Part shown: piece after piece, positions 11,039 to 26,000 of the stretch
Position numbering within the stretch: position 1 is the stretch's first letter
Layout: each line of letters begins with the position of its first letter
Program-made: the position numbers and the translations under genes
DNA from: Tubiluchus corallicola
Taxonomy: Eukaryota; Priapulida; Priapulimorpha; Priapulimorphida; Tubiluchidae
Reading direction: 5' to 3'
NCBI GenBank assembly: GCA_030141605.1
Contig: JAQGDQ010000028.1
Span: 7,501 to 69,500, forward strand
DNA length: 62,000 nucleotides
The notes under the pieces: generated by a model
What the model saw: only the letters and a program-made list of their open reading frames with translations
Told to the model about the DNA's origin: nothing
Databases searched by the model: none

Positions 11039-14000
11039 CTGAAACAAAGAGACACTGATGTTTTAATGTTTTAGAGGACATATAAAGCTATAAAGTAAAA
11101 CTTTGCTGAAACCACTTGAATAAAATCACTAATTCTAAATCGTAATGGTTCACAGTTTAATTGATAAGTTAATAGATAATTAATAGATAAGTTATTTAGT
11201 GAGTGCCAGTATTTTATTATATTTGACAGAACTACATGGAGGTGTTGAGATTATAGTTATTAATTTGACTCATGGATAATACATTAACATGAAAAGAATT
11301 GTTTCACAGCATTTTAAAACTACTGGTGGGATACTTCCCTTACTAACACTTAGAAAACTCGTCACCCTTAGAAAAGTAACTAGTTGCAGTTACAGTTCCT
11401 TTAAAAAGTTCTATGAAGTTAACCTTTGTAAGGTATGGAGATGACCAAGATGAGACTGTCAGAATTCACACTAAAAGTGGTTGACAATATTTCTGACATG
11501 GTCAGAAACTGAAGATTTTGCAAACAATAGTTATAAAATTGAGCCCTAAAAATGAAGGGATGACAGCCTTTGTTTGAAAGTTATTATTTTCATCTTGCTT
11601 GAATACATAGGAAGTGCATTTCTCAATGAAACCTCAGCATTTAACTGCTCAGCCTGTCACCCATGGGTCAAAGGTCAACCAATCTTGGCATGAACTTACA
11701 TAATTTAGTTTGGCTCACTGAGATCTTTCATTTGATACTACTTTTGGTCGACCCTGGAAGACATTTGTCTCCTGACCCCTATTTTGCCCCTAATGGGCTT
11801 AAAAGTTAACGATTCACATTGCAACCTGTGCCATTGGATCCGCCTCATCGAGACCCTTCACTTGATATGCTACAAGGTACCATTGCTCAACACTCGATGC
11901 ACTTCAGTTCCCGACCCCTATTTTTCGGTTTTTGCCCCGGATTAGCTATTCTCATTGTAACCTATACCGTTGAGACCTTTCATTGAGGCCATACACATAT
12001 AATAATATCAAGTTTAGGGTGTTAGGTAGGCGACAGAAGATGTGATAACACAAGGTAGGTAGGTGATTTAGTCATGATATCATTATCTGGCTTCACGCCA
12101 TTTTGCGCTGATCCCAGCAGGCTGCCATTTTTGTTACGTTTGTCTGTGAAATCTTGGTTTGCTGTGTTTGTCTAAAATGTACAAACAGCTACATCTGTGT
12201 GATGCTGATATCAATATAAAGGGTACTAGGTGGTGGGGCATATGCCAACGCCATTATAACGTAAGGTAGGTCCTAGAAATCGAGCGAAAACTTGATATTA
12301 TTATATGTGGTTGGCCCCAAACTACTGTTTTTAATAACAATTGACTAGACAGTACTGAAAAGCTAGTACAATATTTAAACGACATGCAATTATTAAACTT
12401 TTGATTTTAGTCTAGACAAATGTAATACTAACAGTAACTCTTATTTCCACTACAAATTTCAACAGGAAAGTAACTAGTTACAGTCACTAGTTAACAACTA
12501 AAAATGTAACTCGTTAGATTTACAATTTTGAAACTAGTGACATTTGTAACACATTATTCCATCACTGTTAAAAACGTTCTGACATGGCATTCAAGTAGAC
12601 AAACAACTGAATTTTATGCATCTAGATGAACTAAGCATTAGTTTCAAAATGTTAGCAAATGTTAAGCTTCCAGCAATTTCACCTATTCACTGCTGTGCAA
12701 TTTATATTCCAGCTATTTTAAGAAAATGAGAAGTTGCTACTGTCACTGTTATTATTAGTACAGTTGTTACAACATCATATCCACTTCTGTCACTACGACT
12801 GTCACTATTGCTGTTCCTGTCATTATAGCTACTGTACCCCCCCCCCACAACCGCTACCAGTGCTGTCACAAACTACTACTTTTTTGTAAAATAAGTAAGT
12901 ACAGCAGTGGAATATTCAAATTGCGTCATTTGACACAATAATCATTCTAGTGTAGAAGAAATAGGTATGGAAAGGCCTACACCTATAATTTTTAGCTTGC
13001 ATGTACAAAATTTATAAAGCATACAATGTTAAACCACCCATATCTAATTACACGTATGAATTGGGTTCACCTATCATCATCTGATGACTCAATGCCAAAC
13101 CTGGCAAGGTAGTTTCTAATTTGTTGTACGCTGTACCTTTTCTGAGCCATTTGAATAGACAAAATTGATAAAAAGGGCCGTAGGTTTTTTGTAGCTTGCA
13201 TATTACTTTTTTAGATAACAGAGGATACCACCACCTTTTGTTTCCAAAGTTTGATTCTTCAACTGCACATGGCATGTGTAAGTATTATTACTACTGGCAT
13301 AGGCAACAGTTAATTTGCATATTAAGCATGATGGTATAATCACGTTATATAGGCCAGACAGAATAGCATGTTCATGATGAGAGATTCTCATCATACAGGC
13401 AGTGAAATGGTTAAGTGTACTGGGTAAACATCCAAACTATTGATGCTAGTGGTGTTCCGCCGAAATACTGATAAAATCAAATGTTGCTAATCTCTGTAAA
13501 TTTGTTCAAACTTAATCTACATTTCAAAGTTACACTGCTGTGTGGAGTTTACAAAACCATTTGTTTCTCAATATAAAGTAGTATGTTTAGCACCAGAAAA
13601 ACAAACGAATAGCGGTACCTTATTTGCAATGGCTTGTGATGTTCTACCAGGAGTGCTTCGTGGGGAAGCTGTAGGTGTTTTGTTACCGGGACGCAAAAAT
13701 CCAGGTAGCCACCGACTGACGGCAGACTCTTGTGCACCAGTTACCTATAATTTACATGAGCAGTTATTACTTCAAATTGAAAGCAAGACTTAATTGCAAT
13801 CACTAAACAGACTGCACAGATTTTCAGTGTTGCTTTTATACTACTGACCCAACAAAAAACAGCACTTCCTGTGATTTTTTAAAAATACGATACTCGAAGA
13901 ACAAACTTCAGCTTCTTACAAAACCTTAACAAGTACACCAAGACATAACTGATTATTATTATCATATAATTATTATGATTATTATTATTATTATGGTACG

Positions 14001-17000
14001 CATTGTCTAATCTCATTCAAGATTACATACAATGGAATTCAACTGATTAGTTGGCTTATGTCACATCAGGAAAGGCTATTTATACATAAAGGTAAATATG
14101 AGATGTAAACTTTGTACACTGTGTGTGTAGGTGCAAGCACACACAGATTACAGTTTACAAATAACGTACATCCGGTTGATGAATTTACACTACGCTATTA
14201 AATCAAGATACGATATTTTTTGAACTTGTATAAACACTTGCTGCCCAATGTTTAATTTTCCAGAAATCAAAAACTGTACAGAAATTTATGCAGCAAATGT
14301 GCACCGATTTGTGTATAATACCTTTCTGACAAACCACTACCAATACAAGAAACTGTAATTTAACTGATTTAACTTCAATTTTTTGGCTAGAATTTCATTT
14401 AAAACCAATATTTACTGCACCGTTGTAAAATTGGCAAGGTTACGAGATACAATATTGTATGTATACAAAATGTGTGATGTTATTCATGCTGCGACTTTTC
14501 TAGCAGATACAAGTGTAAAACTGACATGATAAAGGTCAACAATACAATGAACTTCACAAGGTTTTTTGTCCTCTACTTCTTACAATAACTTTCAAGGAGC
14601 TTTCCAACTTATTTTTTACACATATGTGTTTTTATATAAACAGGGTTATTTCTCAAGGCTGCACCAGAAATGAAGCACACTGGTGGAAGTTTTGTAAATT
14701 GGGTAAACCTTAGGACACTCTGATCTAAAAACCCTTCTACTGAAAGCCTTATTATTTAACTAGAGCTGTTATAGTTTCCCAGGAAAAATATCACTGGCAC
14801 CACCTACAGTTGAAGACTTGCAGAGCCATCTGGTGGCCAAACATTCAAAACAGTAAAACAGACTTCTTTCTAAGGTTAATTTAGAATTTCACTTACATTT
14901 ACTATAAGTAAAACATATAAACTTACTAAACAAGATTATACCATAACATGTTAAAAAGTATAGAGTCAGATTATGATATCATGATACTGTTGCAATAAGC
15001 ATGCTTCAGTAATTTTTAATAAGCAACACGCAGCAGCACCTGGTCACCTAACACAAAGTTACCTTACCTTGGCCATTTCGCTCTCCTCAAAGTTAAGCAC
15101 ATTAGCAATGAGATGCAAGACTTCAATTCTCTGATTTGCAGGCGTTGAGAAGTAGCCAACAAACAAGTTCTTTACAATAATCCTGCAAATGTGAAGTCAA
15201 AATTTGTGTTGCTGAAATACGAGTACTGTTGATTTAAAACAGTTAAAAATAAAAGAAAATATGCAAAATTTAGTCTTTTAACCAGGCAATAAGCATGCTT
15301 CAGTAATTTTTAATAAGCAACACGCAGCAGCACCTGGTCACCTGGAACAAACAAGTTCTTTACAATAATCCTGCAAATGTGAAGTCAAAATTTGTGTTGA
15401 TGAAATACGAGTACTGTTGATTTAAAACAGTTAAAAATAAAAGAAAATATGCAAAATTTAGTCTTTTAACCAGGCAATAAGCATGCTTCATGCTATTATT
15501 ATATTATGCTATTATACTATACTACTTCATGCTATTATATGCTATCAGCATGATACTATCAGACATGGCAAATTCCATTGCATTGTCTCACAACCTAATT
15601 CAGACTGCATTAGTGAGGCACCAAAAAACCAATGAATGGAAAAGCCTTGGCAGCTGTATTACATTTTTAAAACTTTTTTCATCGATTAATATGTTTTGCT
15701 TTATAAAAACTATGAGTACCAGGGCCATTCAGTTCATCATTGGAAGCACTGACATTTCTTTTACCAAGGCTTAGGATATAATAATATTTTGTGTAAAATT
15801 ATGTTGAAAGCAAAACTTACATTGATTTCAAAGCTAAATAAAAAATTATACTAGAAAGCAAATCTATTTTCAAGTTCACAAAACAGCACAGATAGATCTT
15901 TAGCTGCTGCTTACATATAAACTGCTGCACGTGAGAACTAAGTTTTTTGTATGTATATTTAAATATACAGAATTGTCAATAAAACAGCAAGCTGCTTAAC
16001 TCAAGAATCTGCAGTATAGTTATAAAAAAATTAACACCCACTTGCATCCACTACAAAGACAATTGAATAAGATACACTTACAATTATAAAAACAGCATTA
16101 CCTACTTATGAAATAACTGATGTCAATCAGAAAGATTATGCAAGAGCAATAAGTAGCTTAATAATAAACTACAACAATGATATGCCTAGCCAGGCATAAC
16201 TTGAACAAGATTGATAACAATGACATAGCTTAAGAGAAAGAAAAACAACCCCACACAAACTATTATCGTCAAATATGCCTTTTCGAAGATATCATATACA
16301 TCTATGTTTCAAACATAAGCAACTAATTAACGGAGTCAAAGAGAGCAGTAAAAAAATTTATTCCTTTGCAACTGCACTTAAGAAAAATAAATTGGAAAAC
16401 CCGAAAACCTTTATTACGGTTCTGCAATATTGGCATTTCTGCTAATCCTTGTATGAGAGTGAAACTTAGTACATGGCTGAAATTTTAATGCTTGCTCTGT
16501 TGGTGAAAAATGTAAGCTCCTGCTTTGTGAATATTTTTATCTACTCACTTGTCTACTTTACTATCTTCATCTGTTTGCAATCGGATGAGATGTACTTGCA
16601 GTTCATGTTTTTCTTCTTCTAGCTGTTTTACTAAACAAATAAATTATAAATCACATAAATTATAAATCACAAATTAGAAGTACATACATAAACATCTCGA
16701 AGACATGTATTTAATTTTAATTCATTGAGTAATCACTTGCAAGAAAATTTTGCAAGACAAAGCAAAAAACCAAAACAGTAGCCAAATAAAACCTATTACC
16801 TATAATATAAACCTTAATATAAGAAGGCATTTGAACACAAACAAAATATGCAAATAATTCAAAGAATAACTATTACAAGAAAAAACTGTAAACAAGTTTT
16901 ATACATGAATATAATGAAACAAATAACAAAACTAATAATGAACTCTAACCTAAAAATATCACATTAACACCATGCAAGGCATTCAGTAGAATAACAAAAA

Positions 17001-20000
17001 TAATCATCTTGGTTAGTAATCACCGAATTTACTATTTATTTCAAACCATGTTTGTTGCTCACTTCCCACTACCAGGGCATCACAACAGATACTAAGATTC
17101 AAACACTCAGTACCTGAAGTAATACTCAAGTAGAAAGAAGGTAAGTTAAGTTTCCCATCACACACCAATTAGTTGTGCCTGGTTACCACCATGAAGCAAC
17201 CACTACAAAAAGGTTAGTCAAACATCTAGATCAATGCTAGCAAGTTTTAGTTTTGTTATAACTTTTAAACTATAATAATTAAAATGCTTTGGCATAATTA
17301 CAGTATATAGAGAGAGACAGATGCTGTTTCAGAAAAAGAGATACATACGTGATACTTGCAGACACAAGGAAACATTCACTGGAGTATGTAAAAGTACATT
17401 TTTCTTACTCACACTATATCTGTTTTTAAGAACTTGGTCTTGTTATTTATCAGGTGAATAAATAGTTGTTGAGAGAGAGGGAGCATGAGAGAGAGTGAGA
17501 GAGAGAAAGTGAGAGAGAGAGAGAGAGAAAGAGAGAGGGAAAGAGAGAGAGAGAGCGAGAGAGAGAGAGAGAGAGAGAGAAGCTTGAAAAACATTATCTG
17601 GGACTCATTAAGAGAAATGTTTCACTTGTTTAAATTAGATTTCATTTGGTTTAAAAACACTCTAATGTCAGAAAACTTGTTAATTACCAAATAACCTTCA
17701 CCATATTGCCCAATGTCAGCTATTACAGCTTCATCAATGAAACCTCAACAAGTATTGTGAGATCCTTCAATCTGCTCACAATTACCAGCTGAGATTACAT
17801 CAACGCAAGCTTAGTGCAGCTGTCGCCATCTATAGTGCAGTGTTATCGACGCTAGTTAAATGTGTTACTTCAAACCAAGATTTTTAGTAATATTAGACTA
17901 ACAAGTAGTCACACTCATGCTAAAGACAATCCTCATGCATCTACATTTGCCTTGTCTTCACCGTTTTTTGTAATATGCACTTAAGCATAGAGTTTACAAG
18001 CAGAAGCCATGCGTAACATCACCGGTAAAGTAGATATCAGTCAGTAAACTGAGACCATAGACACTCAGAATTACCAACTGATATTTCCCCAACCGACGAT
18101 TAAGAAGTTGTTAGTGAGCCATGCTTGGCAATAGAAGAAATCTTCACCAGTGCTAGGACTAAACATGCTTAATACTAGATCTCCATGCAGGTGCTTGGGA
18201 AACTTACAGCATTTCAAGAGCAAAAGAAGAAAAGTGCAAAAAAATTATTCAGTTACTGATAACTGTATGCAGTCCAGTTAGTACAAGGAAGCAGTAGTTA
18301 TGATACTGCAACCAATCCAGTCATTGCAGATGAAGCTACAGTTACTGATACTAAAAACATTCCAATCGATGCAGATGCAGCTACAGTTATTGATACCATA
18401 AACATTCTAGCCACTAAGGATGAAACTACAGTTAGAAATACTATAAACAGTTCAATAACAGCAGATGAAGCTACAGTTACTGATGCTCCAAAACACTGCA
18501 CCATTGATCATTAAATAAAAATACTATAACTAATACTGCAAGCAATCTAGTCATCAATTGCAATCAACTGTAAGCAAATGTGTGGAGTGCAGCAGCGATT
18601 GGATAATCGCAGCTGATTGGTCGAGACTTTACCACACTCATCCAAAACCAGCTGAGATTACCCTATCAACCGCCAGTTTAGTATAACCAGATATGTAAAT
18701 TGCATGCAAGTGTACTAACAACAGAAACAGTTACTGTTGGTGGCATGTAAATGTTTTCTCGGTCTGTAGCTGGTTAGGTGAATAACATGCAAGAAAAAAG
18801 CAAGTTACATGATCACCTCTATACGCATTAATGTGCAAAAGAATTAGCAAAAATCTGTGCACATATTAGTGAGCTTCACTATAATGTTATGAATAAATGC
18901 TCAACAGATTTCAAGTAAGTGTTCCATATCCTTTAACCACTTACAATGTTATTGCGCAAAACAAGGCAAATCTTGATTCCAGTCAACATAAATACAAAAA
19001 CTAATAATTCAGTGAACAAAACCATGATCACATGCTTTAACAATTAGATATTGCAAACAGAATTTAATATTCACTATCAATAACTGCAGTCAAGATATCA
19101 TCCATGCTATAACATTTTATTCCCAGAAAATACATACCCTGACCTAGAAAATGTTGGATCGTGTGTTCTTTTTTATCCAACTGTTCACTCAGTCGCTGAC
19201 CAGCAATCAAAGCCTCCTCCATGTCCAAGATTTTATTCTGCATAAACGAATGCAAGTGGTTAACTGATTCTGGTTACTACATAGCATAAAAAAATATAAT
19301 AGATAATGGAGCATGATGCCTGATAGACCACAAATTCTAAACACTGCACATGCACCATTGTCTAAAACTTTGTATTTGAATGTTGAAGATTACAGGCCTT
19401 TCAGCTTGTAGTCAAGTTCCACATGATGTATCAGTATGACCTTCATTCATACCTGCTGTAATGAAATCTCCTCCTTTAGATGAAGTACCTCTTTCTCTCT
19501 TGTTGAAAGCTGCTTTTGGCATTTTTCCAGCTCCGCATTTGTAGAAACTTCGCTTTCTGGGGAAACATTTAAAAATATGATAACTTCAACACATGAACAA
19601 GTATCGCATTTGCAGTATATTTACTGATAAATTTATTTGTTTGTTTATTTCTTATTGCTGATCTTTCTTATCTTTTTACTGAGTTTTAGACATTTATTAA
19701 AGTCATTATAACTTTACTACTGCAACAACAATTGTTTCAAATAAAATGAAACAAAATCAAAATAAAAAAATGCACCTTTTTGGAACTGTTCCAAAACCAT
19801 TTGCAAATTCTGAAGAGATGCAGCATAATGACGCACTTGTTCTTGAGACTGGTGCAACTGCATAGTGACATTATCACGCTGTTCTGCAATCACATGCAGC
19901 TGTTCTTGCAAGCTCTCTACCTGCAGATTAGCTTGCAAGCTAAAACAAATGCAAATTTTTGATCAAATAAGGCAATCACAGCATAGTGGTATAAACAAGA

Positions 20001-23000
20001 TATCAGCCATTGTAGAAAAGTCTGTACATTTTTGTCTAACGATTATGATCAGCTTTTGAGTTGCTACATTACCACACTGAATTCAGAAGGCAAATAAATA
20101 TAATTCTTAAAAGCAATGTCATACTTGTACTTTGCTCACATAAAATCCAAGGTCAGGTATTCTTGGAAAATGAGGAAGATCTCACTGTAACATTTCGCAC
20201 AGTGGGCCATAGTGTTGAATTTTGCACAGACGGCCATACTCTTTAATGGACAGCAGGACACTAATACTAATCGCACATAGGCAAAGAAAAGTTATACACA
20301 GACAAAATTTGCAAACCCTTGTTAGTCAGTAGTCGCTCACAGCGACAAAATCTGTTTGCAGCCGACTTCTAATTTTGGCGCATACAGCAAAAACTTTTGG
20401 TATGCAACAATTTGGTAACACCATTATAACGTGACAAAATGAACGTCTTTCATTGGTCAAAAATGAAGTTGCGTGATGCAAATTGTTGCACTGAGAGCAC
20501 TCACAAGAGCTACAAGCTTTGCATACAACAAAAAATCCTCGACAAAGTTCTACACTTTGCAAAGCCAAGCAAATATCTGTGTCGCTTATCCAAAAGTAAG
20601 ATAAGCATCTTGTGAATTAGTAAAATCTCTTTAATGTCACTATCATATCATTTCGTGCCTAGAAGCGCTCATTTTTTAATGGAATAACAACACCGTGCCC
20701 ATCTCAACTATTGTAGAAAAAGAAAATTTGTTTTTATCTAAGAAATGTGTTTGGCAGTCTGTCAATACGTAAAAGTACAAAAATTTTTCGCAAGATTAGA
20801 TAACTGGAATTTCAAACTAAACATTAGTGTAGCTAAACTGTGAAACTTTGGCGTGCTTTTGTCTTAGTTGTCATTTTCACACGTCTGCAGTCAGATTCAT
20901 CTGGCAGGAAAATGGGAATGATTAAATTCTGTTTTGTATTTTTAAGCAAGAGTTTTTATGTGCCGGTACTATAAAAAAATTTCAATGTATATTAAAGTGC
21001 ACTGAATATTGTTTAACCTTTGACATTTCCTTTAAATTACATGACAACCGGCTTCAGACACGCAATGACTAACAGTTTTCTTTACCTTCCTCTGTTATTA
21101 AACTAGGTTTAGTTATTATTAAACTGGCTATAAATTTTGTTTCATACAAGGTCAAATTCGTCTGACATGGGACCTAGTAAAATGGTGCAAAGTAGAACAA
21201 CTGTACCTAGTACTATGTACGGCACTAGAAGCGGACAACATTTTCTCTTCAGTGGCTGCCAAACGCTTTTGTAAACTTTTCTCTCTCTCTTCTGCTTGGA
21301 CAGCTTCTTCTGTGTAAACTTGCTCTACCTGTTGATGGAATTAAAAAGCAGTTTTGAAATGTAGAATACTGGTGCTGCAATGGAATAACCAGTGGGTGCT
21401 CAGCAATAATTTGGGTATCAAACACAAAAAGAAATTCTAGAAAATTAAATGTGCATTATTATAAAACACCATGATTTATAATACAAAAGTTCCTGGTTCA
21501 AATCCAAGCTACTTGCTTAGTCTCTACTTTTCAAATTTGTTTTTTCGGTCAAGCTTGTTTAAAAATATTTATGATTACATTCAAGTAATTAATAATCTTG
21601 AAATTAATATCTTAATGAATTAAAAACATCTTATTTACACTGAATGTCACTTATTACAAAATATGATTAGCTCATAACAGTTAGAACTTTTAGAAGAATA
21701 AATTCAAAAGACGATTGATTAGAAAATTACAGAGCCCATGCTTTAGATAAACTAGCCCAAAATACGAATGGTGTCATTTAAAATGGCATTTACAGTTACC
21801 AAGTATCCATTTCTCATAAATTTTATATGTCCTTTAGAACATCATTTACCACTGTCATGGAATTCATCTTTTCATAAAAATTTAGAATACGGAATAACTC
21901 CATATTAAAAACAAATAAAATCTTGCTACACGAAGAACAAGAAAAACAAAAATGAAAGCAATAACAACATAATGTTGAAACAGACCACTTCACAGAGTTA
22001 CCATTCATATAGTTACTTCATAGAATTACCACATTAGCTCGAATAATCATTTTCAGTATAAACAGGCTTATGAGTGAAACAATTAGAAGACTCGGTGTCA
22101 TATAGCCCTACCTGTATCAGATGATTGCGAAGCCGTTCCAGCTCTCGATGCAATCGCTGATCCCGTTCTTGCAATGTTCTGACCTGTTTACAATAAAGAT
22201 TCATGTTTCGGGTGCAAAACATCGTGTTCGAACAAAAAGTGTACCTATGAAAGTGGCACAATCATATCTAGCCAAAGCAATGACTTCATAATCATGGAAA
22301 AATCTCACTGGCTTTTAAAAAAGGCTTTTCTTTCTCATCCTTTTTAATATAGACTGGGAAACAGATGACCAAAGAACTAGGCAAACAGGTAATTAAAAAA
22401 ATATGAATTTATTCATTTCAGGAAGATCACAAATATACAGCCGAGAATGTCTTACGTATCAGACTAAATGTCCTGTGTATCGTAGATATCAATTCTAGAT
22501 TTTTCAAGTCATAGGAAAAAATCATCTGATTTTAAGTAACTAAGAATAATTTGCATAATACTCTGTTTAGGCATAAAAAAGTAATCTCATTAAAAAAATC
22601 AAGTGTTATATTGTATGCCTTGAGGCATACTTGGACCCTGGGCTTTTGCTCTGTCTAACCCAAAAGAGCAGCTTTCAGAATGCTCACAATCTCATGTGTC
22701 TGAACAAGGAATTACCCGAACCTACAGTTCTGTCATCAGCATCCTTTATTAATAGCCCAAGTTTTACGTAAGCAGACAATTTATTACAGGTTTACATGTC
22801 ACATCTTGAAAAGCTTTCACCTTTAAAACCTAATCAGTGCAGACACTGATGATTGCCAAACTGATGAAGAAATTTACTTGTAAAACCAAAGCAAGTGGAA
22901 ACGTTGTTCGTGTTATAGAGTTCATTGTGTTCGTGTTCATTGTTATTCGTGTTCATTGTGGAGATGCAATGTATTATTAAAAAAACATCATTTGTTCCTC

Positions 23001-26000
23001 CAACAACTGTGGCAATAAAGGAATAAAAAATGTTACAATGCTAAACAGATAGGCTCAAGTTCTAAGAAGAATTGACAAAAATCGGGTTGCCATGGCAGAT
23101 TGCAGAAAACTCACTAAAAATCAGAAAAGTGAACTAATGAGTTCTTAATTTAGAGGTTCACATACTAGTAAAGCCTTAATAAAAAAAAGCCTCTGGCTAT
23201 TCTCTGTTTTTTTTTCGGTTCCCAAGACTCACATGGAAGCTTCTAGATCTATCAAAATCCTCATGCAGCAGAAATCCTGCTTTCTAATGTCTGACATATG
23301 CATGCTTCATACAATGTAAAAATAACACTGTAAACAGGGTGTAATTGCATTTTATCACAGACAACATTTTACTGTAAGAAATTTTTGCAACTAAGGCTGC
23401 GTTTCACTGCGTCCGCACAGACACAGACTTTTCTGTCCGCACATTTTACGTCCACAAAAGTTGTTTCCATTGGGACTGCACTCATTCCGTACAACACTTC
23501 ATATGCCAAAATTTTAGGGTGAAATTCTAGCCATGAGACTTTCTAGAAGAAAGAAGATTTTATTTTGCTGAGGACCTGTGGTAGTTCAAGAAAAAGGCAA
23601 GTGTGCAATACAGGAAGCGACAACATTGTTTTTGGGTTTGAAAACCATGAACAGCAAGGCGAATTGCAACAAGTTGTAATGGATAAAGAAAAAGCCTAAA
23701 TTATTTGAAAATGCATCCTGCAACCTTACAAATTTTATTTCATTACATTTTGGAGATTGTATTTCACCTGAACAGCACGTGCTGTTACGTTAAGGTAAAC
23801 AAAGCTGACTAGTATTTAAAATTTTGATAATTATTCTTATACGTGTGCCCTATCATTTGTAATTAAAAACTTATTGTAATTATAATTTGGATAGCCTACA
23901 ATGAATGGAGCAACAAGTGCTAAACAAGCTTTCATGAATTACTTTATTTCTCTTGTTGGTTCAGTGAACTGGCAGCAGCAAAATACTGGTCGACTTTAAC
24001 TTGGCTATTTTTCACTTGGTGGTGAAACCAAACAGTTGCAGTTTCAATGAAATCTTGTGGGAAACTTATTTTGCATGTCCATATATTACAATTTTACAGT
24101 GTGTTTTTCAGTGGAATTTAAATGGACCGATTGTTTTCACTTTGAATAGAAAAGCGGTTTTTATTAAATAACTAACAATGTTTTGAAGCTTATATTTTTT
24201 CTATTGAAACTGCACAGCTATGCAATGACATTTCCAAGACAAAGGCAATGTACTGTTGCAATGAAGTGTGCGTAAATATGTACTATAAATTTAAAGAAGT
24301 GCATGGATCTCAGAATCGCAAAATCAGACCTACATTTACAGAAACACAAACTTTACAACAAAAACTAGATATATTCTACCTTCACTAAATTTACTTCAAA
24401 GGCTACTTCGACCAAATACTGCCTTGTAAAATCTCTGTCACTGCATTTGGGACTACCTTTGTCGTACAAACCAGGTCTAACCTCTATAGAGTGTACGATT
24501 TGTTCATTCTCCAGTATGAAAATGAACATGTCCGTCCACAGAAATAATGGCTGAACAATTAAAGTGCGGATCCGTGGCTTTCCGAGCGGACGCAGCAGAA
24601 ATGACAAGGACATAAAAAAATGATTTGCAAAGGCACGTTATTGCTTTAACTTTCTTCCGTACGAGTCATACCGAATAAATCCGTGTATCTGTACGTGTCT
24701 GTGCGGACACAGTGGAAACGCGGCCTAAGACACAAGCATTACTTGGTTATGTGCGTATGACCCGAAGCTCAATACACGCACTAGGAAATTTCATTTGCCA
24801 TACAGACTTAGACTTCAACTCACTGAAGGAAGAAGTATTCACATCTGAACGTGACATAGATGCCAACAGTTTAGTGTCTCTCTCCTCTTAGAAGATTAAT
24901 CTTGATAATGAGACAAGTTCTGTCCTGCCATAATCACACATATTCAGTAGGCCCTACCACCAAGTGCTGGATTCCAGTTTGCATGGTTCCAAACTGTATA
25001 AAAGTGGATAATCTGCACAAACTGCATAGTCTTGTATGCAGAGAGCAGAACGCAACTGTAGTGCAATTTTAATAACTTGCATGCTTTCAATGTCCTTCCA
25101 TTGTCTGGAAATACATTACTTAATTATGATTTAAATGTTATTGTATTTAACTTGCTTCAAAATTTTATTGGTGCTAATAAAAGATTTTCCCTTGCCCGAC
25201 CACAATAATATTCCTTTCTCTTACCTTTTGCTTCTATCTATCTTACGCGTTCCTTGCATTTTCCTGATATTTTTGTCGTATTAGTTTAACTTTTCTTTGT
25301 ATCAATATCTGAAGCGTATTTTCTGCTTAACTGCTGTCTGCCAAAAATTATTTTCTTTTGAAAAATAAAAATACGTTTTATGAAAAAATGCATAGTTAGC
25401 TTAAAATACACTTGATCTGCAAGAATGATTTGGCGGAGTTAGGTCTACCTGATTTTGAAGCTCGTTATTTTCAGCTTGACGCTGCTTTAATGCCAGCATC
25501 ACCTGATCTCTCTCGTGCTGAAATGACTGTGCTTGAGCCTGCATGGTTTCACTTTCTTGGAGTAAACGCTGCACCTCCTCACTGTTTTCAGACATTCCTT
25601 GTTTCTGTACGAGCTCGGACAGTGTGCTAGCTTTTTCCTGCAGGGCCTGCAATTCGAATTTCATAAAATAAATTTAGTAAATGCATATTAAAAAAGAAAT
25701 GCCAGAACAATGTCAGCTAATCATCAGTTGAAAAACACCTGATGTTTAGGTATAAAGCACTTAATACATACTAGCGAAACAATAAAGACATGAAATCAAT
25801 CAGATTACATTATGGTCATTATGGTCTTTACCACAAAAGAAAAAATACTGATAAAAATTTGTTATCAATAAAAATGTGACCTAATCATCTGGACTACAGT
25901 ACCTTGAATGGAATTTCCTTAAAGAGAAAGTGTAAGATTTGAATGCTGAGACTAAACATCCCTTAAAGGTGCGACAAACTTATCAATGTTGAGCTGATGG

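Noticed and set aside
13542-13793. 83-codon plus-strand and 62-codon minus-strand frames
   Set aside because: Both are shadows. A third frame on the minus strand holds the real TRIP11 exon 13744-13619, with matching phases and splice sites.
17409-17694. Ser/Leu and Glu/Arg repeat proteins
   Set aside because: Translations of a GA microsatellite.
21488-21515. B-box-like GGTTCAAATCC
   Set aside because: No A-box or cloverleaf upstream; a chance match in an AT-rich intron.
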